A DNA stretch of 64,000 nucleotides from Xanthobacteraceae bacterium (GCA_029266425.1 JAQSWY010000007.1:62001-126000); one strand, 5' to 3'. Shown: positions 18,532 to 29,335, numbered from the stretch's first letter. Translations and numbers: made by a program. The notes: generated from the sequence alone by a model not told the origin.

Positions 18532-19377
18532 ATGAAGCTAGTCCGCTATGGCGAACCCGGCCGCGAGCGCCCCGCTCTCCTCGATACCGACGGCGTGCTG
18601 CGTGACCTCTCGGGCGTCGTTCCCGACATTGCCGGCGCCGCGCTCGGCCCGGACGGCCTCGCCGCCATCCGCGCCCTGAACCCGGCCTCGCTGCCCAAGG
18701 TGGAGGGCACCCCGCGGATCGGCCCGTGCGTCGGCGGCATTGGCAAGTTCGTCTGCGTCGGCCTCAACTATTCCGACCACGCCGCGGAATCCGGCATGGC
18801 CATTCCGACCGAGCCGGTGCTGTTCATGAAGCCGACGAGCTGTATCGTCGGCCCCTATGACAATGTCGAGATCCCCCGCACGTCGACCAAGACCGACTGG
18901 GAAGTCGAGCTCGGCATCGTCATCGGCAAGGCCGCGAAGTACGTCTCGCTCGACGACGCCTACGATCATGTCGCCGGCTATTGCGTGATCAACGATGTCT
19001 CCGAGCGCGGCTTCCAGCTCGAGCGCGGCGGCCAGTGGGACAAGGGCAAGGGCTGCGACACCTTCGGCCCGATCGGCCCCTGGTTGGTGACCACCGACGA
19101 GATCCCCGATCCGCACGTGCTCGACATGTGGCTGGAGGTTGACGGCAAGCGCTACCAGAACGGCAGCACCCGCACGATGATCTTCAGCGTGCCGACCATC
19201 GTCAGCTACATCAGCCAGTTCATGAGCCTGCAGCCGGGCGACATCATCGCCACCGGCACCCCACCCGGCGTCGGCCTCGGCCAGAGGCCCCCGGTCTATC
19301 TGAGGGCCGGCCAGACCATGCGCCTCTCCATCGCCGGCCTCGGCGAGCAGAAGCAGACGACCGTCGCGGCGGGCTGA
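18532..19377 (+). CDS. Fumarylacetoacetate hydrolase family protein (likely 2,4-diketo-3-deoxy-L-rhamnonate/fuconate hydrolase)
   Basis: 281 aa; FVCVGLNYSDHAAESGM, DWEVELGIVIGK, GFQLERGGQWDKGKGCDTFGPIGPWLVT, TGTPPGVGLG; neighbourhood. Confidence 0.88.
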   Translation: MKLVRYGEPGRERPALLDTDGVLRDLSGVVPDIAGAALGPDGLAAIRALNPASLPKVEGTPRIGPCVGGIGKFVCVGLNYSDHAAESGMAIPTEPVLFMKPTSCIVGPYDNVEIPRTSTKTDWEVELGIVIGKAAKYVSLDDAYDHVAGYCVINDVSERGFQLERGGQWDKGKGCDTFGPIGPWLVTTDEIPDPHVLDMWLEVDGKRYQNGSTRTMIFSVPTIVSYISQFMSLQPGDIIATGTPPGVGLGQRPPVYLRAGQTMRLSIAGLGEQKQTTVAAG

Positions 19378-19387
19378 GGAAAAGACG

Positions 19388-20140
19388 ATGAACGCTCTCG
19401 ATCTCAAGGGCCGCGTTGCCATCATCACCGGCGGCGCTCGCGGCATCGGCTACGCCGCAGCCGAGCGCATGCTGAAATCCGGCGCCGCGGTCGCGCTGTG
19501 GGACATTGACGGGGGCCGGCTCGAAGAGGCGGCAAAGTCCCTTTCCGCCTTTGGCGAGGTGTCGCTCCACGTCGTCGAGCTCACCGACGAGGCGTCCGTC
19601 GCCGCCGCCACTGCAGCCGTGGTCGCCGCGCACGGCAAGATCGACATCCTCGTCAACAATGCCGGCATCACCGGCGGCAATGGCAAGCTGTGGGAGCTCG
19701 ACGCCGCCAATTGGCGCCGCGTCGTCGACGTCAACCTGGTCGGCCCGTTCCTCACCTGCAAGGCGGTGGTGCCGGAATTGCTGAAGAACGGCTGGGGGCG
19801 CATCGTCAATGTCGCCTCCATCGCCGGCAAGGAAGGCAATCCCAACGCCTCGCACTATTCGGCGTCCAAGGCGGGGTTGATCGGCCTCACCAAGTCGCTC
19901 GGCAAGGAGCTGGCGACCAGCAACATATTGGTGAACTGCATCACCCCGGCCGCCGCCAAGACCGAGATCTTCAACCAGATGAGCCAAGAGCACATCGACT
20001 TCATGCTGTCGAAGATTCCGATGAACCGCTTCCTGCAGGTCGAGGAGGCCGCCGCGCTGATCGCGTGGCTGTCGTCCGAAGACTGCGCCTTCTCGACCGG
20101 CGCCACCTTCGACATTTCCGGCGGACGCGCCGTCTACTGA
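19388..20140 (+). CDS. SDR-family oxidoreductase (likely 2-keto-3-deoxy-L-rhamnonate/fuconate 4-dehydrogenase)
   Basis: TGGARGIGYAAAERM; NNAGITGGNGK; HYSASKAGLIGLTKSLGKE. Confidence 0.88.
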   Translation: MNALDLKGRVAIITGGARGIGYAAAERMLKSGAAVALWDIDGGRLEEAAKSLSAFGEVSLHVVELTDEASVAAATAAVVAAHGKIDILVNNAGITGGNGKLWELDAANWRRVVDVNLVGPFLTCKAVVPELLKNGWGRIVNVASIAGKEGNPNASHYSASKAGLIGLTKSLGKELATSNILVNCITPAAAKTEIFNQMSQEHIDFMLSKIPMNRFLQVEEAAALIAWLSSEDCAFSTGATFDISGGRAVY

Positions 20141-20245
20141 ACGGGCGCCGGTCCGTCCGGCCCCATGCATTTTGCCAAGAACAAGACCGGCCGGCTGAAC
20201 CCTGGTTCAGCCGCAACGGCGGGACATGTCCATCATCCAGGGAGG

Positions 20246-21577
20246 ATGAACCTCATGGTCGCCCAGACCCCGACACTGATTGCGACGATCGACAAGGTCA
20301 CAAGGCGGCTGCTGCCGTTCCTATTGCTGATGTACGTGCTGGCGTTCCTCGATCGCGCCAATGTTGGCTTCGCCAAGAAGGCGTTCCAGGCCGACACCGG
20401 CATCTCGGATGCCGCCTTCGCGTTCGGCGCCAGCATCTTCTTCCTCGGCTACGCACTGTTCGAAGTTCCGTCCAACCTCATCATGCACCGCGTCGGCGCC
20501 AAGATGTGGATGGCGCGCATCATGGTGTCCTGGGGCCTGATCTCGGCGGCGATGATGTTCGCGCATGACGAGATCACCTTCTACATACTGCGCGTGCTGC
20601 TCGGCATTGCCGAGGCCGGCTTCTTCCCGGGCGTGATCCTTTATCTCACCTACTGGTTCCCCTCCTTCGCCCGCGGCCGGGCGATGGGGCTGTTCTATTT
20701 CGGTGCGCCGCTCGCCTTCATCTTCGGCAGCCCGCTCTCCGGACTCTTGCTGGAGTTCCAGGGGCTCGGCGGCCTGCATGGCTGGCAGTGGATGTTCATG
20801 GTGGAGGGCCTGCTCGCCTCCGTGGTCGGCGTCTGGGCCTATTTCTACCTCGACAACAAGCCGAACGACGCCAGATGGCTGACCGCGGCCGAGAAGGCCG
20901 AGCTCGGTGCCGCGCTCGCCGCGGAAGAGACGCAGAAGACCGCGCACGGACCGCGCGGCACGCTGGCCGCGCTCGGCAATCCGCGCGTGCTCTACTTCGC
21001 GCTCATCTATTTCATCATCCAGATGAGCGTCTATGGCGTGGTGTTCTACCTGCCGACCCAGGTCGCCAGCCTGCTCGGAACCAATGTCGGCCTCACCGTC
21101 GGCTTCGTCACCGCCGTGCCATGGGTGTGCGCGCTGGTCGCGACCTATCTGCTGCCGCGCTGGTCGGATCGCACGGGTGAGCGGCGTCTCTTCGCCGCCG
21201 GCATCCTGGTGGTGTGCGCCGCCGGCATCGCCGCCTCGGTGGCGAGCGCCTCGCCCGCGCTGTCGCTGGTGGCGCTGTGCTTTGCAGCGGCCGGCTTCAT
21301 CTCGGTGCAGCCGATCTTCTGGACGCTGCCGACCGGCTATCTCGGCGGGGTCGCCGCAGCCGGCGGCATCGCGCTCATCAACTCGCTCGGCTCGCTCGGC
21401 GGCTTCGTGGCGCCGAACGTGAAGACCTGGGCGGAAGCCTCCTTCGCCTCCAGTGCTGCCGGCCTCTATGTGCTGGCGGCGACGACGCTGCTCGGCGCGA
21501 TCCTGGTGTTCGCGCTGGCCGCCGTCGGCATCGGCCGCGAGACACGCACCGCCGCCACCTCCGCCTCCAGCCGCTGA
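20246..21577 (+). CDS. MFS transporter (sugar-acid/ACS family-like, probable rhamnonate transporter)
   Basis: LDRANVGFAKKAFQADTGISDAAFAFGASIFFLGYALFEVPSNLIMHRVGAKMWMARIMVSWGLISAAM. Confidence 0.9.
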   Translation: MNLMVAQTPTLIATIDKVTRRLLPFLLLMYVLAFLDRANVGFAKKAFQADTGISDAAFAFGASIFFLGYALFEVPSNLIMHRVGAKMWMARIMVSWGLISAAMMFAHDEITFYILRVLLGIAEAGFFPGVILYLTYWFPSFARGRAMGLFYFGAPLAFIFGSPLSGLLLEFQGLGGLHGWQWMFMVEGLLASVVGVWAYFYLDNKPNDARWLTAAEKAELGAALAAEETQKTAHGPRGTLAALGNPRVLYFALIYFIIQMSVYGVVFYLPTQVASLLGTNVGLTVGFVTAVPWVCALVATYLLPRWSDRTGERRLFAAGILVVCAAGIAASVASASPALSLVALCFAAAGFISVQPIFWTLPTGYLGGVAAAGGIALINSLGSLGGFVAPNVKTWAEASFASSAAGLYVLAATTLLGAILVFALAAVGIGRETRTAATSASSR

Positions 21578-21604
21578 ACCTCGATCTGCGGGAGCCTCAC
21601 AGAC

Positions 21605-22789
21605 ATGACCATGCCCACCATCAAGGCCGTACGCGCACTCACAGTACGTGGCGGCGGCGCCGACTATCACGATCAGGGCTCCGGCCACTGGATCGACGAC
21701 CATATCGGCACGCCGATGGGCAAGTATCCGGAGTATCGCCAGAGCCGGCAGAGCTTCGGCATCAATGTGCTGGGCACGCTGGTGGTGGAGATCGAGGCCG
21801 ACGACGGCACCGTCGGCTTCGCCGTCACCACCGCGGGCGAGATCGGGGCGTACATCGTCGAGAAGCATCTCTCGCGCTTCCTGATCGGCCGCAAGGTCAC
21901 CGAGATCGAGAAGATCTGGGACCAGATGTACTTCGCCACCCAGTATTACGGCCGCAAGGGCGTAGTGCTGAACACCATCTCCGGTGTCGACCTCGCGCTG
22001 TGGGACCTGCTCGCCAAGGTGCGCAAGGAACCCGTGCATGCGCTGCTCGGCGGCCCGGTGCGTGACGAACTGCAGTTCTACGCCACCGGCGCCCGCCCCG
22101 ACCTTGCCAAGCAGATGGGCTTCATCGGCGGCAAGATGCCCCTTCATCACGTTCCCGCCGAGGGCGAGGAAGGCCTCAGGAAGAATATCGAGGAACTTGC
22201 CACCATGCGCGAGCGCGTCGGCGAGGATTTCTGGCTGATGTTCGACTGCTGGATGAGCCTCGATCTCAATTACGCGACCAGGCTCGCCCACAAGGCACAC
22301 GAGTACGGGCTGAAATGGGTAGAGGAGTGCCTCTCCCCGGACGACTACTGGGGCTATGCCGAGCTGAGGAAGAACGTGCCGAAGGGCATGCTGGTGACCA
22401 CCGGTGAGCACGAGGCGACGCGCTGGGGCTTCCGCATGCTGCTGGAGATGGGCTGCTGCGACCTCATCCAGCCGGATGTCGGCTGGTGCGGCGGCGTCAC
22501 CGAGCTCATCAAGATCTCGGCGCTTGCCGACGCCCATGGCGCGCTGGTGGTGCCACATGGCTCCAGCGTCTACAGCTACCACTTCGTCATCACCCGCCAG
22601 AACTCGCCCTTCGCCGAGTTCCTGATGATGGCACCCAAGGCCGACGAGGTGGTGCCGATGTTCACCCCGCTCCTCCTCGACGAGCCGGTGCCAGTGAACG
22701 GGCGGATGAAGGCGAGCGCGCTCGACAAGCCGGGCTTCGGCGTGCGGCTGAACCCCGAGATCAAGCTGCACCGCCCCTACGTGGCGTGA
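21605..22789 (+). CDS. rhmD: L-rhamnonate dehydratase (enolase superfamily)
   Basis: 394 aa; [55 protein letters not shown]...[34 protein letters not shown]. Confidence 0.88.
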   Translation: MTMPTIKAVRALTVRGGGADYHDQGSGHWIDDHIGTPMGKYPEYRQSRQSFGINVLGTLVVEIEADDGTVGFAVTTAGEIGAYIVEKHLSRFLIGRKVTEIEKIWDQMYFATQYYGRKGVVLNTISGVDLALWDLLAKVRKEPVHALLGGPVRDELQFYATGARPDLAKQMGFIGGKMPLHHVPAEGEEGLRKNIEELATMRERVGEDFWLMFDCWMSLDLNYATRLAHKAHEYGLKWVEECLSPDDYWGYAELRKNVPKGMLVTTGEHEATRWGFRMLLEMGCCDLIQPDVGWCGGVTELIKISALADAHGALVVPHGSSVYSYHFVITRQNSPFAEFLMMAPKADEVVPMFTPLLLDEPVPVNGRMKASALDKPGFGVRLNPEIKLHRPYVA

Positions 22790-22803
22790 GGCCCGGTGGG
22801 CCG

Positions 22804-22840
22804 CCGGGCTTATCCTTGGGCTTGCCAAGGACAAGCCCGG
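22804..22840. terminator. Stem-loop between convergent rhmD and gguB-like genes
   Basis: CCGGGCTTATCCTTGG-gcttg-CCAAGGACAAGCCCGG, one mismatch in the stem. Confidence 0.6.
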
Positions 22841-22878
22841 AGGGGCCGGCATGACGCTCTCTGGCTAAGGCGCCGCCT

Positions 22879-24069
22879 TCAGCGCTTCTGGTTGTAGACG
22901 TCGAGACAGACCGCGCCGAGCAGCACCAGGCCCTTGATCACCTGCTGGTAGTCGATGCCGATGCCGAGGATGGACATGCCGTTGTTCATCACGCCCATGA
23001 TCAGGGCGCCGATCACCGCGCCCGCCACCCGCCCGACGCCGCCATAGGCCGAGGCGCCGCCGATGAAGCAGGCGGCGATGACGTCGAGCTCGAAGCCGAG
23101 CCCGGCCTTGGGCGTCGCGGTGTTGAGCCGGGCGGCGAAGACGAGACCGGCGAGCGCCGCGAGCACACCCATGTTCACGAAGGTGAGGAAGGTCAGCCGC
23201 TCGGTCTTGATGCCGGAGAGTTTCGCCGCCTTCTCGTTGCCGCCGACGGCGTAGATCTGCCGGCCGATCGTGGTGCGGGTGGTGACGAAGGCATAGAGCG
23301 CGATCAGCGCGGTCATGATCACCAGCACGTTGGGCAGGCCGCGATGCGAGGCGATGAGGTAGGTGAAATAGACGATCACCCCGAAGAACAGCAGGTTCTT
23401 GATCAGGAAGAAGCCGTAGGGCTCGGTCTCGATGCCGTGGCTCTCCTGCCGCGAACGGCTCTTGAAGTTCATGTAGACGAGGGCGAGCGCCAGCACCGCG
23501 CCGATGGCCAGTGAGGTCGGGTAGAGCGCACCGGCACCCGGCACGAACTCGGGGATGAAGCCGGAGGAGAGCTTCTGGAAGGTCGGCGGGAACGGGCCGA
23601 CCGACTGGCCCGCCAGCAGGGCGAGCGCCAGCCCCTTGAACACCAGCATGCCGGCCAGCGTCACGATGAAGGATGGTATCCGGAAATAGGCCACCCAATA
23701 GCCTTGGGCAGCGCCGATCAGCGCCCCGACCGCGAGGCATATGAGCGTGGCGGAGACGAAGTCGACGCCGTAGCGCACCATGAGCACCGCCGCGACCGCG
23801 CCGATGAAGCCCGCCACCGAGCCGACCGAGAGATCGATGTGCCCGGTGACGATCACCAGCAGCATGCCGAGCGCCATGATGACGATGTAGCTGTTCTGCA
23901 GCACGAGATTGGTGAGGTTCAGCGGCCGCAGCAGCGTGCCGTCGGTCACCACCTGGAAGAACGCCATGATGGCGAACAGCGACAGCAGCATGCCGTATTC
24001 GCGCAGGTTGTTCTTCAGGAAGCCGGCGTGTTTGGCCTCGTCCCTGAGCACCACGGTCTTTTCGCTCAT
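22879..24069 (-). CDS. gguB: Multiple-monosaccharide ABC transporter permease
   Basis: 396 aa; NLTNLVLQNSYIVIMALGMLLVIVTGHIDLSVGSVAGFIGA; FIVTLAGMLVFKGLAL; VGGNEKAAKLSGI. Confidence 0.9.
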   Translation of the reverse strand: MSEKTVVLRDEAKHAGFLKNNLREYGMLLSLFAIMAFFQVVTDGTLLRPLNLTNLVLQNSYIVIMALGMLLVIVTGHIDLSVGSVAGFIGAVAAVLMVRYGVDFVSATLICLAVGALIGAAQGYWVAYFRIPSFIVTLAGMLVFKGLALALLAGQSVGPFPPTFQKLSSGFIPEFVPGAGALYPTSLAIGAVLALALVYMNFKSRSRQESHGIETEPYGFFLIKNLLFFGVIVYFTYLIASHRGLPNVLVIMTALIALYAFVTTRTTIGRQIYAVGGNEKAAKLSGIKTERLTFLTFVNMGVLAALAGLVFAARLNTATPKAGLGFELDVIAACFIGGASAYGGVGRVAGAVIGALIMGVMNNGMSILGIGIDYQQVIKGLVLLGAVCLDVYNQKR

Positions 24070-25601
24070 GGCCGGTTTTCTCCCTTGCGCATGATGGCGC
24101 GCATGATCTTTTCCTGGGTGGCGTCAGCTCCGTCGAATTCGCCGACGAAGGCGCCCTCGTTCATCACGCAGATGCGGTCGCACATGCCGAGCAGTTCCGG
24201 CATTTCCGACGAGATCATCACCACGCCCTTCCCGGCATCGGCCAGCTCGTTGATGATGGTGTAGATCTCGTATTTTGCGCCGACATCGATGCCGCGGGTC
24301 GGCTCGTCGAGGATCAGCACCTTGGGGTCGGTGAACAGCCATTTCGACAGCACCACTTTCTGCTGGTTGCCGCCGGAAAGCTTGCCCGCCTCCTGATAGA
24401 CGCTGGAGCAGCGGATGCGCATCCGCCCGCGATACTCGCTCGCGACCTTCAACTCCTTCATGTCGTCGATCACGCGACCGGCCGCGATGCCGTCCAGATT
24501 GGCGAGGGTCACGTTCTTGCGGACGTCCTCGGCGAGCAGCAGGCCGAGTTGTTTGCGGTCCTCGGTGACGTAAGCGAGGCCCGCATCCATGGCGCGTCCC
24601 ACGGTCGACAGATCGACCTCCCGGCCGTCGATGGAGGCGCGGCCGGTGATGCGCTGCCCGTAGGACCGTCCGAACAGGCTCATGGCGAACTCGGTCCGCC
24701 CCGCTCCCATCAGCCCGGCGATGCCGACGATCTCGCCGCGGCGCACATGGAAATCGACATTCCGGATCATTTGCCGGTCGGCATGGAGCGGATGATAGAC
24801 CGACCAATCCTTCACCGCGAGGATGGTCTCGCCGATGTTCGGCTCCCGCTTCGGGAAGCGGTGCTCGAGATCGCGATCGACCATCTTACGGATGATGCGG
24901 TCCTCCTCGACCACGCCCGCATGGCAATCCATCGTGTCGACGGTGCGCCCGTCGCGTAGCACGGTGATGCGGTCGGCGACGCGCGAGACCTCGTTCAGCT
25001 TGTGCGAGATCAGGATCGAGGAGATGCCGTGGGCCCGGAACTCGACCAGCAGGTCAAGCAGCGCCTCGCTGTCCTTCTCGTTGAGGCTCGCAGTCGGCTC
25101 GTCGAGGATCAGGAGCCGCACCTCCTTCGACAGCGCCTTGGCGATCTCGACGAGTTGCTGCTTGCCAACGCCGATATTGGTGATCAGCGTATCCGGCGCC
25201 TCCTCCAGCCCCACCTTGGCGAGCAGTTCGCGGGTGCGCCGGTGCACGGCGCCGCGGTCGATGATGCCGAAGCGCGAAGGTGGTTTGGCGATGAAGATGT
25301 TCTCCGCGATCGACATCAGCGGGATCAGCGCCAGTTCCTGATGGATGATGATGATGCCGAGCGCCTCGGAATCATTGATGTCGCGGAACCGCCGTTCCTC
25401 GCCGTCATAGAGGATCGCGCCCTCATAGGAGCCGTGCGGATAGACCCCGCTCAGCACCTTCATCAGGGTCGACTTGCCGGCGCCGTTCTCGCCGACGAGG
25501 GCGTGGATCTCCCCGGCCGCGACGGTGAAGTTGACATCGCTCAGCGCCTTCACCCCGGTGAAGTTCTTGCTGATGCCGCGCATTTCAAGGATCGCGTTCA
25601 T
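24066..25601 (-). CDS. gguA: Multiple-monosaccharide ABC transporter ATP-binding protein (duplicated ABC)
   Basis: MNAILEMRGISKNFTGVKALSDVNF; GENGAGKSTLMKVLSGVYPHGSYEGAI; second half LSGGNQQKVVLSKWL. Confidence 0.9.
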   Translation of the reverse strand: MNAILEMRGISKNFTGVKALSDVNFTVAAGEIHALVGENGAGKSTLMKVLSGVYPHGSYEGAILYDGEERRFRDINDSEALGIIIIHQELALIPLMSIAENIFIAKPPSRFGIIDRGAVHRRTRELLAKVGLEEAPDTLITNIGVGKQQLVEIAKALSKEVRLLILDEPTASLNEKDSEALLDLLVEFRAHGISSILISHKLNEVSRVADRITVLRDGRTVDTMDCHAGVVEEDRIIRKMVDRDLEHRFPKREPNIGETILAVKDWSVYHPLHADRQMIRNVDFHVRRGEIVGIAGLMGAGRTEFAMSLFGRSYGQRITGRASIDGREVDLSTVGRAMDAGLAYVTEDRKQLGLLLAEDVRKNVTLANLDGIAAGRVIDDMKELKVASEYRGRMRIRCSSVYQEAGKLSGGNQQKVVLSKWLFTDPKVLILDEPTRGIDVGAKYEIYTIINELADAGKGVVMISSEMPELLGMCDRICVMNEGAFVGEFDGADATQEKIMRAIMRKGENRP

Positions 25602-25667
25602 CGCGCTCCCTCCCATGGAAGACGGCGGCCGCGCGATATCCTGCACGGCCGCCCTCGAAGCTGACGA

Positions 25668-26732
25668 TCAGTTGATCTGGTCTTTCTTGTAGTAGCCGCT
25701 GCCGACCAGCACGGCTTCCCAATTGCTCTTGTCGACCACGACCGGCTTCAGGAGATAGGACGGCACGACCTTGACGCCATTGTTGTAGGTCTTGGTGTCG
25801 TTCACCGTGACTTCCTTGCCGCTGAGCGAGGCGTCCACCATGTCGGCCGTGACCTTGGCGAGGTCGCGGGTGTCCTTGAAGATGGTGGAATACTGCTCGC
25901 CGGCGAGGATCGACTTCATGGAGGGGACTTCGGCGTCCTGGCCGCTGACGACCGGCATCTTCATGTCGCCGCTGCCATAGCCGACGCCCTTGAGCGAGGA
26001 CAGGATGCCGATGGACAGCCCGTCATAGGGCGAGAGCACGGCGTCCACCCGCTTGTTGGTGTAGTAGGCGCTGAGCAGGTTATCCATGCGGGCCTGGGCG
26101 GTGGCGCCGTCCCAGCGCAGGGTGGACACCTTGTCCATGCCCATCTGGCCGCTCTGCACCTTGAGCTTGCCGCTGTCGATGTAGGGCTTCAGCACCGACA
26201 TGGCGCCGTCATAGAAGAAGTAGGCGTTGTTGTCGTCCGGCGAGCCGCCGAACAGCTCGATGTTGAACGGGCCCTTGGCCTCCGGCAGGCCGAGCGCCTT
26301 GACGATGGACTGCGCCTGCAGCACCCCGACCTGGAAATTGTCGAATGTCGCGTAATAGTCGACGTTCGGCGTGTCGCGGATCAGCCGGTCATAGGCGATG
26401 ACCTTGATGCCCTTGTCCTTGGCCTGCTTCAGCACGTCGGACAAAGTAGTGCCGTCGATCGAGGCGATCACCAGCACCTTGGCGCCCTTCGTCACCATGT
26501 TCTCGATCTGCGAGAGCTGGTTCGGAATGTCGTCCTCTGCATATTGCAGGTCGGTGGTGTAGCCGCGCTCCTTGAGCACTTTCACCATATTGTCGCCGTC
26601 CGCGATCCAGCGGGCGGAGGATTTGGTCGGCATGGCGATGCCGACGGTGCCCTTGCCCTGCGCAAACGCAGGACCCGCGAGCACGACCGCGCCGAGCGCG
26701 ATCGCCGACAGGGTCGTCTTGATCAGCTTCAT
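25668..26732 (-). CDS. chvE: Multiple-sugar-binding periplasmic protein, ChvE-like
   Basis: 354 aa; [54 protein letters not shown]. Confidence 0.9.
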   Translation of the reverse strand: MKLIKTTLSAIALGAVVLAGPAFAQGKGTVGIAMPTKSSARWIADGDNMVKVLKERGYTTDLQYAEDDIPNQLSQIENMVTKGAKVLVIASIDGTTLSDVLKQAKDKGIKVIAYDRLIRDTPNVDYYATFDNFQVGVLQAQSIVKALGLPEAKGPFNIELFGGSPDDNNAYFFYDGAMSVLKPYIDSGKLKVQSGQMGMDKVSTLRWDGATAQARMDNLLSAYYTNKRVDAVLSPYDGLSIGILSSLKGVGYGSGDMKMPVVSGQDAEVPSMKSILAGEQYSTIFKDTRDLAKVTADMVDASLSGKEVTVNDTKTYNNGVKVVPSYLLKPVVVDKSNWEAVLVGSGYYKKDQIN

Positions 26733-26823
26733 GTTTCACTCCCAGTGTTGAGCGTTGATGGCCCCGCGTTTTCGCGGGCGGTTTCTTGGCGCCGGCGCCT
26801 TGCCGCGCATGTCATTCGCCGCG

Positions 26824-27486
26824 TCACCCGACGGCGCGCGGCAATTCGGTTCCGAACACGGCGTCATAGGCGGTGATGGTCGCGCGTGCCCTCGCCCGCA
26901 CCTCGCCGGCGGCAAGGCCCGGCTTGAAGAGGCTCGAGCCGAGGCCGAAGGTGCGGACGCCGGCGGCCGCATAGGCGGCGAAATCCTTGTCCGCGACGCC
27001 GCCGACCGCGCCGATCTCGGTGTCCGCCGGCAGCACGACGCTGATCGCCGCGATGCCCGCCGGGCCGAGCAGGCTGGCGGGGAAGAACTTCAGTCCCGAG
27101 GCGCCGGCCTTGAGTGCTTGGAGCGCCTCGGTCGGCGTCAGCACGCCCGGCATCGTCACCATGCCGAGCGCGCTCGCGCGGCGGATCACCTCCGGCTCGA
27201 CATTCGGGCTGACCATCAGCCGGCCGCCGACATCGGCCAATCGGTCGACCTCGCCCGTCTCCAGCACGGTGCCGGCGCCGATCAGCACGCCCGCTGGCGC
27301 GAGCCTCGCGGCCGCGGCGATGGAGCGGAACGGATCGGGCGAATTGAGTGGGATTTCGATCGCCTCGAAGCCTTCCTCGATCAGCGCGGCGACCACTGCC
27401 TCTGCCTCGTGCGGGGCGATCCCGCGCAGGATCGCGACCAGCGAGCGTCGGATATTGGGCCATGGGATGGAGGCGGTGGCGCTCAT
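26824..27486 (-). CDS. dgoA: 2-dehydro-3-deoxy-6-phosphogalactonate aldolase
   Basis: ILRGIAPHEAEAVVAALIEEGFEAIEIPLNSPDPFRSIAAAA; LKFFPASLLGPAGI. Confidence 0.9.
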   Translation of the reverse strand: MSATASIPWPNIRRSLVAILRGIAPHEAEAVVAALIEEGFEAIEIPLNSPDPFRSIAAAARLAPAGVLIGAGTVLETGEVDRLADVGGRLMVSPNVEPEVIRRASALGMVTMPGVLTPTEALQALKAGASGLKFFPASLLGPAGIAAISVVLPADTEIGAVGGVADKDFAAYAAAGVRTFGLGSSLFKPGLAAGEVRARARATITAYDAVFGTELPRAVG

Positions 27487-28424
27487 CGCAGCGCTCCTTC
27501 GGTGGTGAGAAAGGCGGCCGTGGCCGCGGCATGCAGGCCGTCGCGCACGCTCGCCTCGGCGTCCTGGATGGTGACACCCGCGGCGCCCGCCATTTCGAGC
27601 GCACGAGCGTAGAGCGCCGCCGCCGGCCCGGCCGCGATCAGCACGGCGCCATCGAGCGCACCGTAGCGGCTGGCGGCACCGGCCAGCTCAACGCCGATCA
27701 AGAGTCCGGAAAGCCGCGCCAGTGTCTCCTCCGCTGGGTTGTCGGCGAGGAGCCAACGGGCCCTCAGCTCAAACAGCAGATTGGTCGCCCGCGCCGGTGC
27801 GGCGAGCGCGTCAGCGACGCCGCTGGCGAAGCCGGCGCTGCCGGCATCGACCGCATCAACGCCCTCCACCGCCGGCTTGATCACCGAGGCGGTGCGCAAG
27901 AGCTGGAACAGCTCCCCCGTCATGAAAGTGGCGAAGCTTTCGATCACCCCGCCCCTCAGCCGCACCCATTTGGAATGCGTGCCCGGCAGACAAGCTAGGC
28001 CATCGTGCCCGCCCAAGGAGAGCCCGAGCAACTGGGTTTCCTCGCCGCGGATCACGTCCGGATGCTCCGCGCTGCGCTGGGCGATGCCCGGCAGGATGCG
28101 CACCGTGCGACGTCTGGCCGACGCAATCGTCGAACGGGCGGCGAGCTCGTCGAGCCGCACCGGCGTGTCGAGATAGGAGGCCTCGATCCATCCGGCGCGC
28201 GAGCCGACCATGCCGCACATCATCACCGGGACGCCGTCCGGCACGCCAAGCGCATTGAGGTGGGATTCCAGCACCGCCTCGAACCCGCGGGTGCCGGAGG
28301 CGGCGAGCCCGTCGCCGCTGCGCCGCTCGGCCAGCACCAGGCCGTCGCGGTCGAGCGCCCAGAGCCGGAAGCTCGACGTGCCCCAATCGACAATGACGTG
28401 GGAGGCAGAGAGCGTCGCCATCAT
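27483..28424 (-). CDS. dgoK: 2-dehydro-3-deoxygalactonokinase
   Basis: VIVDWGTSSFRLWALDRDG; MCGMVGSRAGWIEASYLDTP; RGEETQLLG; CLPGTHSKWVRL. Confidence 0.92.
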   Translation of the reverse strand: MMATLSASHVIVDWGTSSFRLWALDRDGLVLAERRSGDGLAASGTRGFEAVLESHLNALGVPDGVPVMMCGMVGSRAGWIEASYLDTPVRLDELAARSTIASARRRTVRILPGIAQRSAEHPDVIRGEETQLLGLSLGGHDGLACLPGTHSKWVRLRGGVIESFATFMTGELFQLLRTASVIKPAVEGVDAVDAGSAGFASGVADALAAPARATNLLFELRARWLLADNPAEETLARLSGLLIGVELAGAASRYGALDGAVLIAAGPAAALYARALEMAGAAGVTIQDAEASVRDGLHAAATAAFLTTEGALR

Positions 28425-29326
28425 GCCGCTCCCAGTCTCGCGCGCGGCTCGGCCCGGCCCTTGGCGCCGACATCGAGCAGGAAGGTGCGGCCTTGGTTCG
28501 GGTCTGCCGCGCACGCCGCCTCATCCATGTCTTCATAGGCGGAGGTGACCAGCATCCGGCTGAAATCCGCACCCACGAAGACCGGGCAACTCGCCTGGCG
28601 TGCCGGCACGGGCACCGTGCGCACGCGCTTCCCGGCCGGTGTATAGGCGTCCACGCACCCTGCCCCCCAACGCGCGCACCAGATCAACCCCTCGGCATCG
28701 GTCACCGCGCCGTCGAGCCCGCCTTCGCCGTGATGCCAATAGAGGGCGGATGGCGCACCAAGCGGCAGGCCGGTCGTCGGATCGAGCGGCACCCGGTGCA
28801 GCACGTTCTCGCGTGTATCCGTGAAATAGCCCGTAGCACCGTCAGGCGAGAAGCAGATGGCGTTCGGAATGGTGATGCCGGCGAACAGCCGGCTTAGTTC
28901 GCCGCCGCGCAGCGCATAGATCGCGCCAGCACCCGCCTGCGCCTTGCGGCCCATGGTGCTGGTCCAGAGCGTGCCGGACGGATGCACTCGCGCGTCGTTC
29001 GAGCGGGTCGCCGGATTGTCGGCCTCGATCGGCGTGTGAAGCGCCAGATGTCCGTCGGCGATGCGGCGGAGATGGAGCCCGTTGTCCGCCACGACCAGTT
29101 GATGGTCATCGTCGACGTAAGCGAGCGCGCTCGCCATGAACGGCAGCGCGTGCGCCGTCACCTCGCGAGTGTCGAGCTTCGGGTCGAGCTTCGCCTCGAA
29201 CAACCGGCGCTCCAGAATGTCGAACCACCAGGCGGTGTCGCTCGCTGCGTCATAGGCCGGACCCTCACCGAGATGGCAGCGCTCCCCACCTATGATGCTG
29301 ATGGCGACTTCTTCGATCGCTATCAT
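28421..29326 (-). CDS. SMP-30/gluconolactonase/LRE family lactonase (sugar lactonase)
   Basis: CHLGEGPAYDAASDTAWWFDILERRLFE; NDARVHPSGTLWTSTMG; ICFSPDGATGYFTDT. Confidence 0.9.
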   Translation of the reverse strand: MIAIEEVAISIIGGERCHLGEGPAYDAASDTAWWFDILERRLFEAKLDPKLDTREVTAHALPFMASALAYVDDDHQLVVADNGLHLRRIADGHLALHTPIEADNPATRSNDARVHPSGTLWTSTMGRKAQAGAGAIYALRGGELSRLFAGITIPNAICFSPDGATGYFTDTRENVLHRVPLDPTTGLPLGAPSALYWHHGEGGLDGAVTDAEGLIWCARWGAGCVDAYTPAGKRVRTVPVPARQASCPVFVGADFSRMLVTSAYEDMDEAACAADPNQGRTFLLDVGAKGRAEPRARLGAA

Positions 29327-29335
29327 CCGCCCGCC

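Noticed and set aside
20321-22852. 843-aa minus-strand ORF
   Set aside because: Antisense to the MFS transporter and rhmD, which carry clear motifs; the translation is compositionally biased.
26763-26778. CCCGCG-TTTT-CGCGGG hairpin upstream of chvE as a rho-independent terminator of dgoA
   Set aside because: Lies upstream of chvE with no T-tract on the minus strand and between genes that could be independently initiated; function not supportable.
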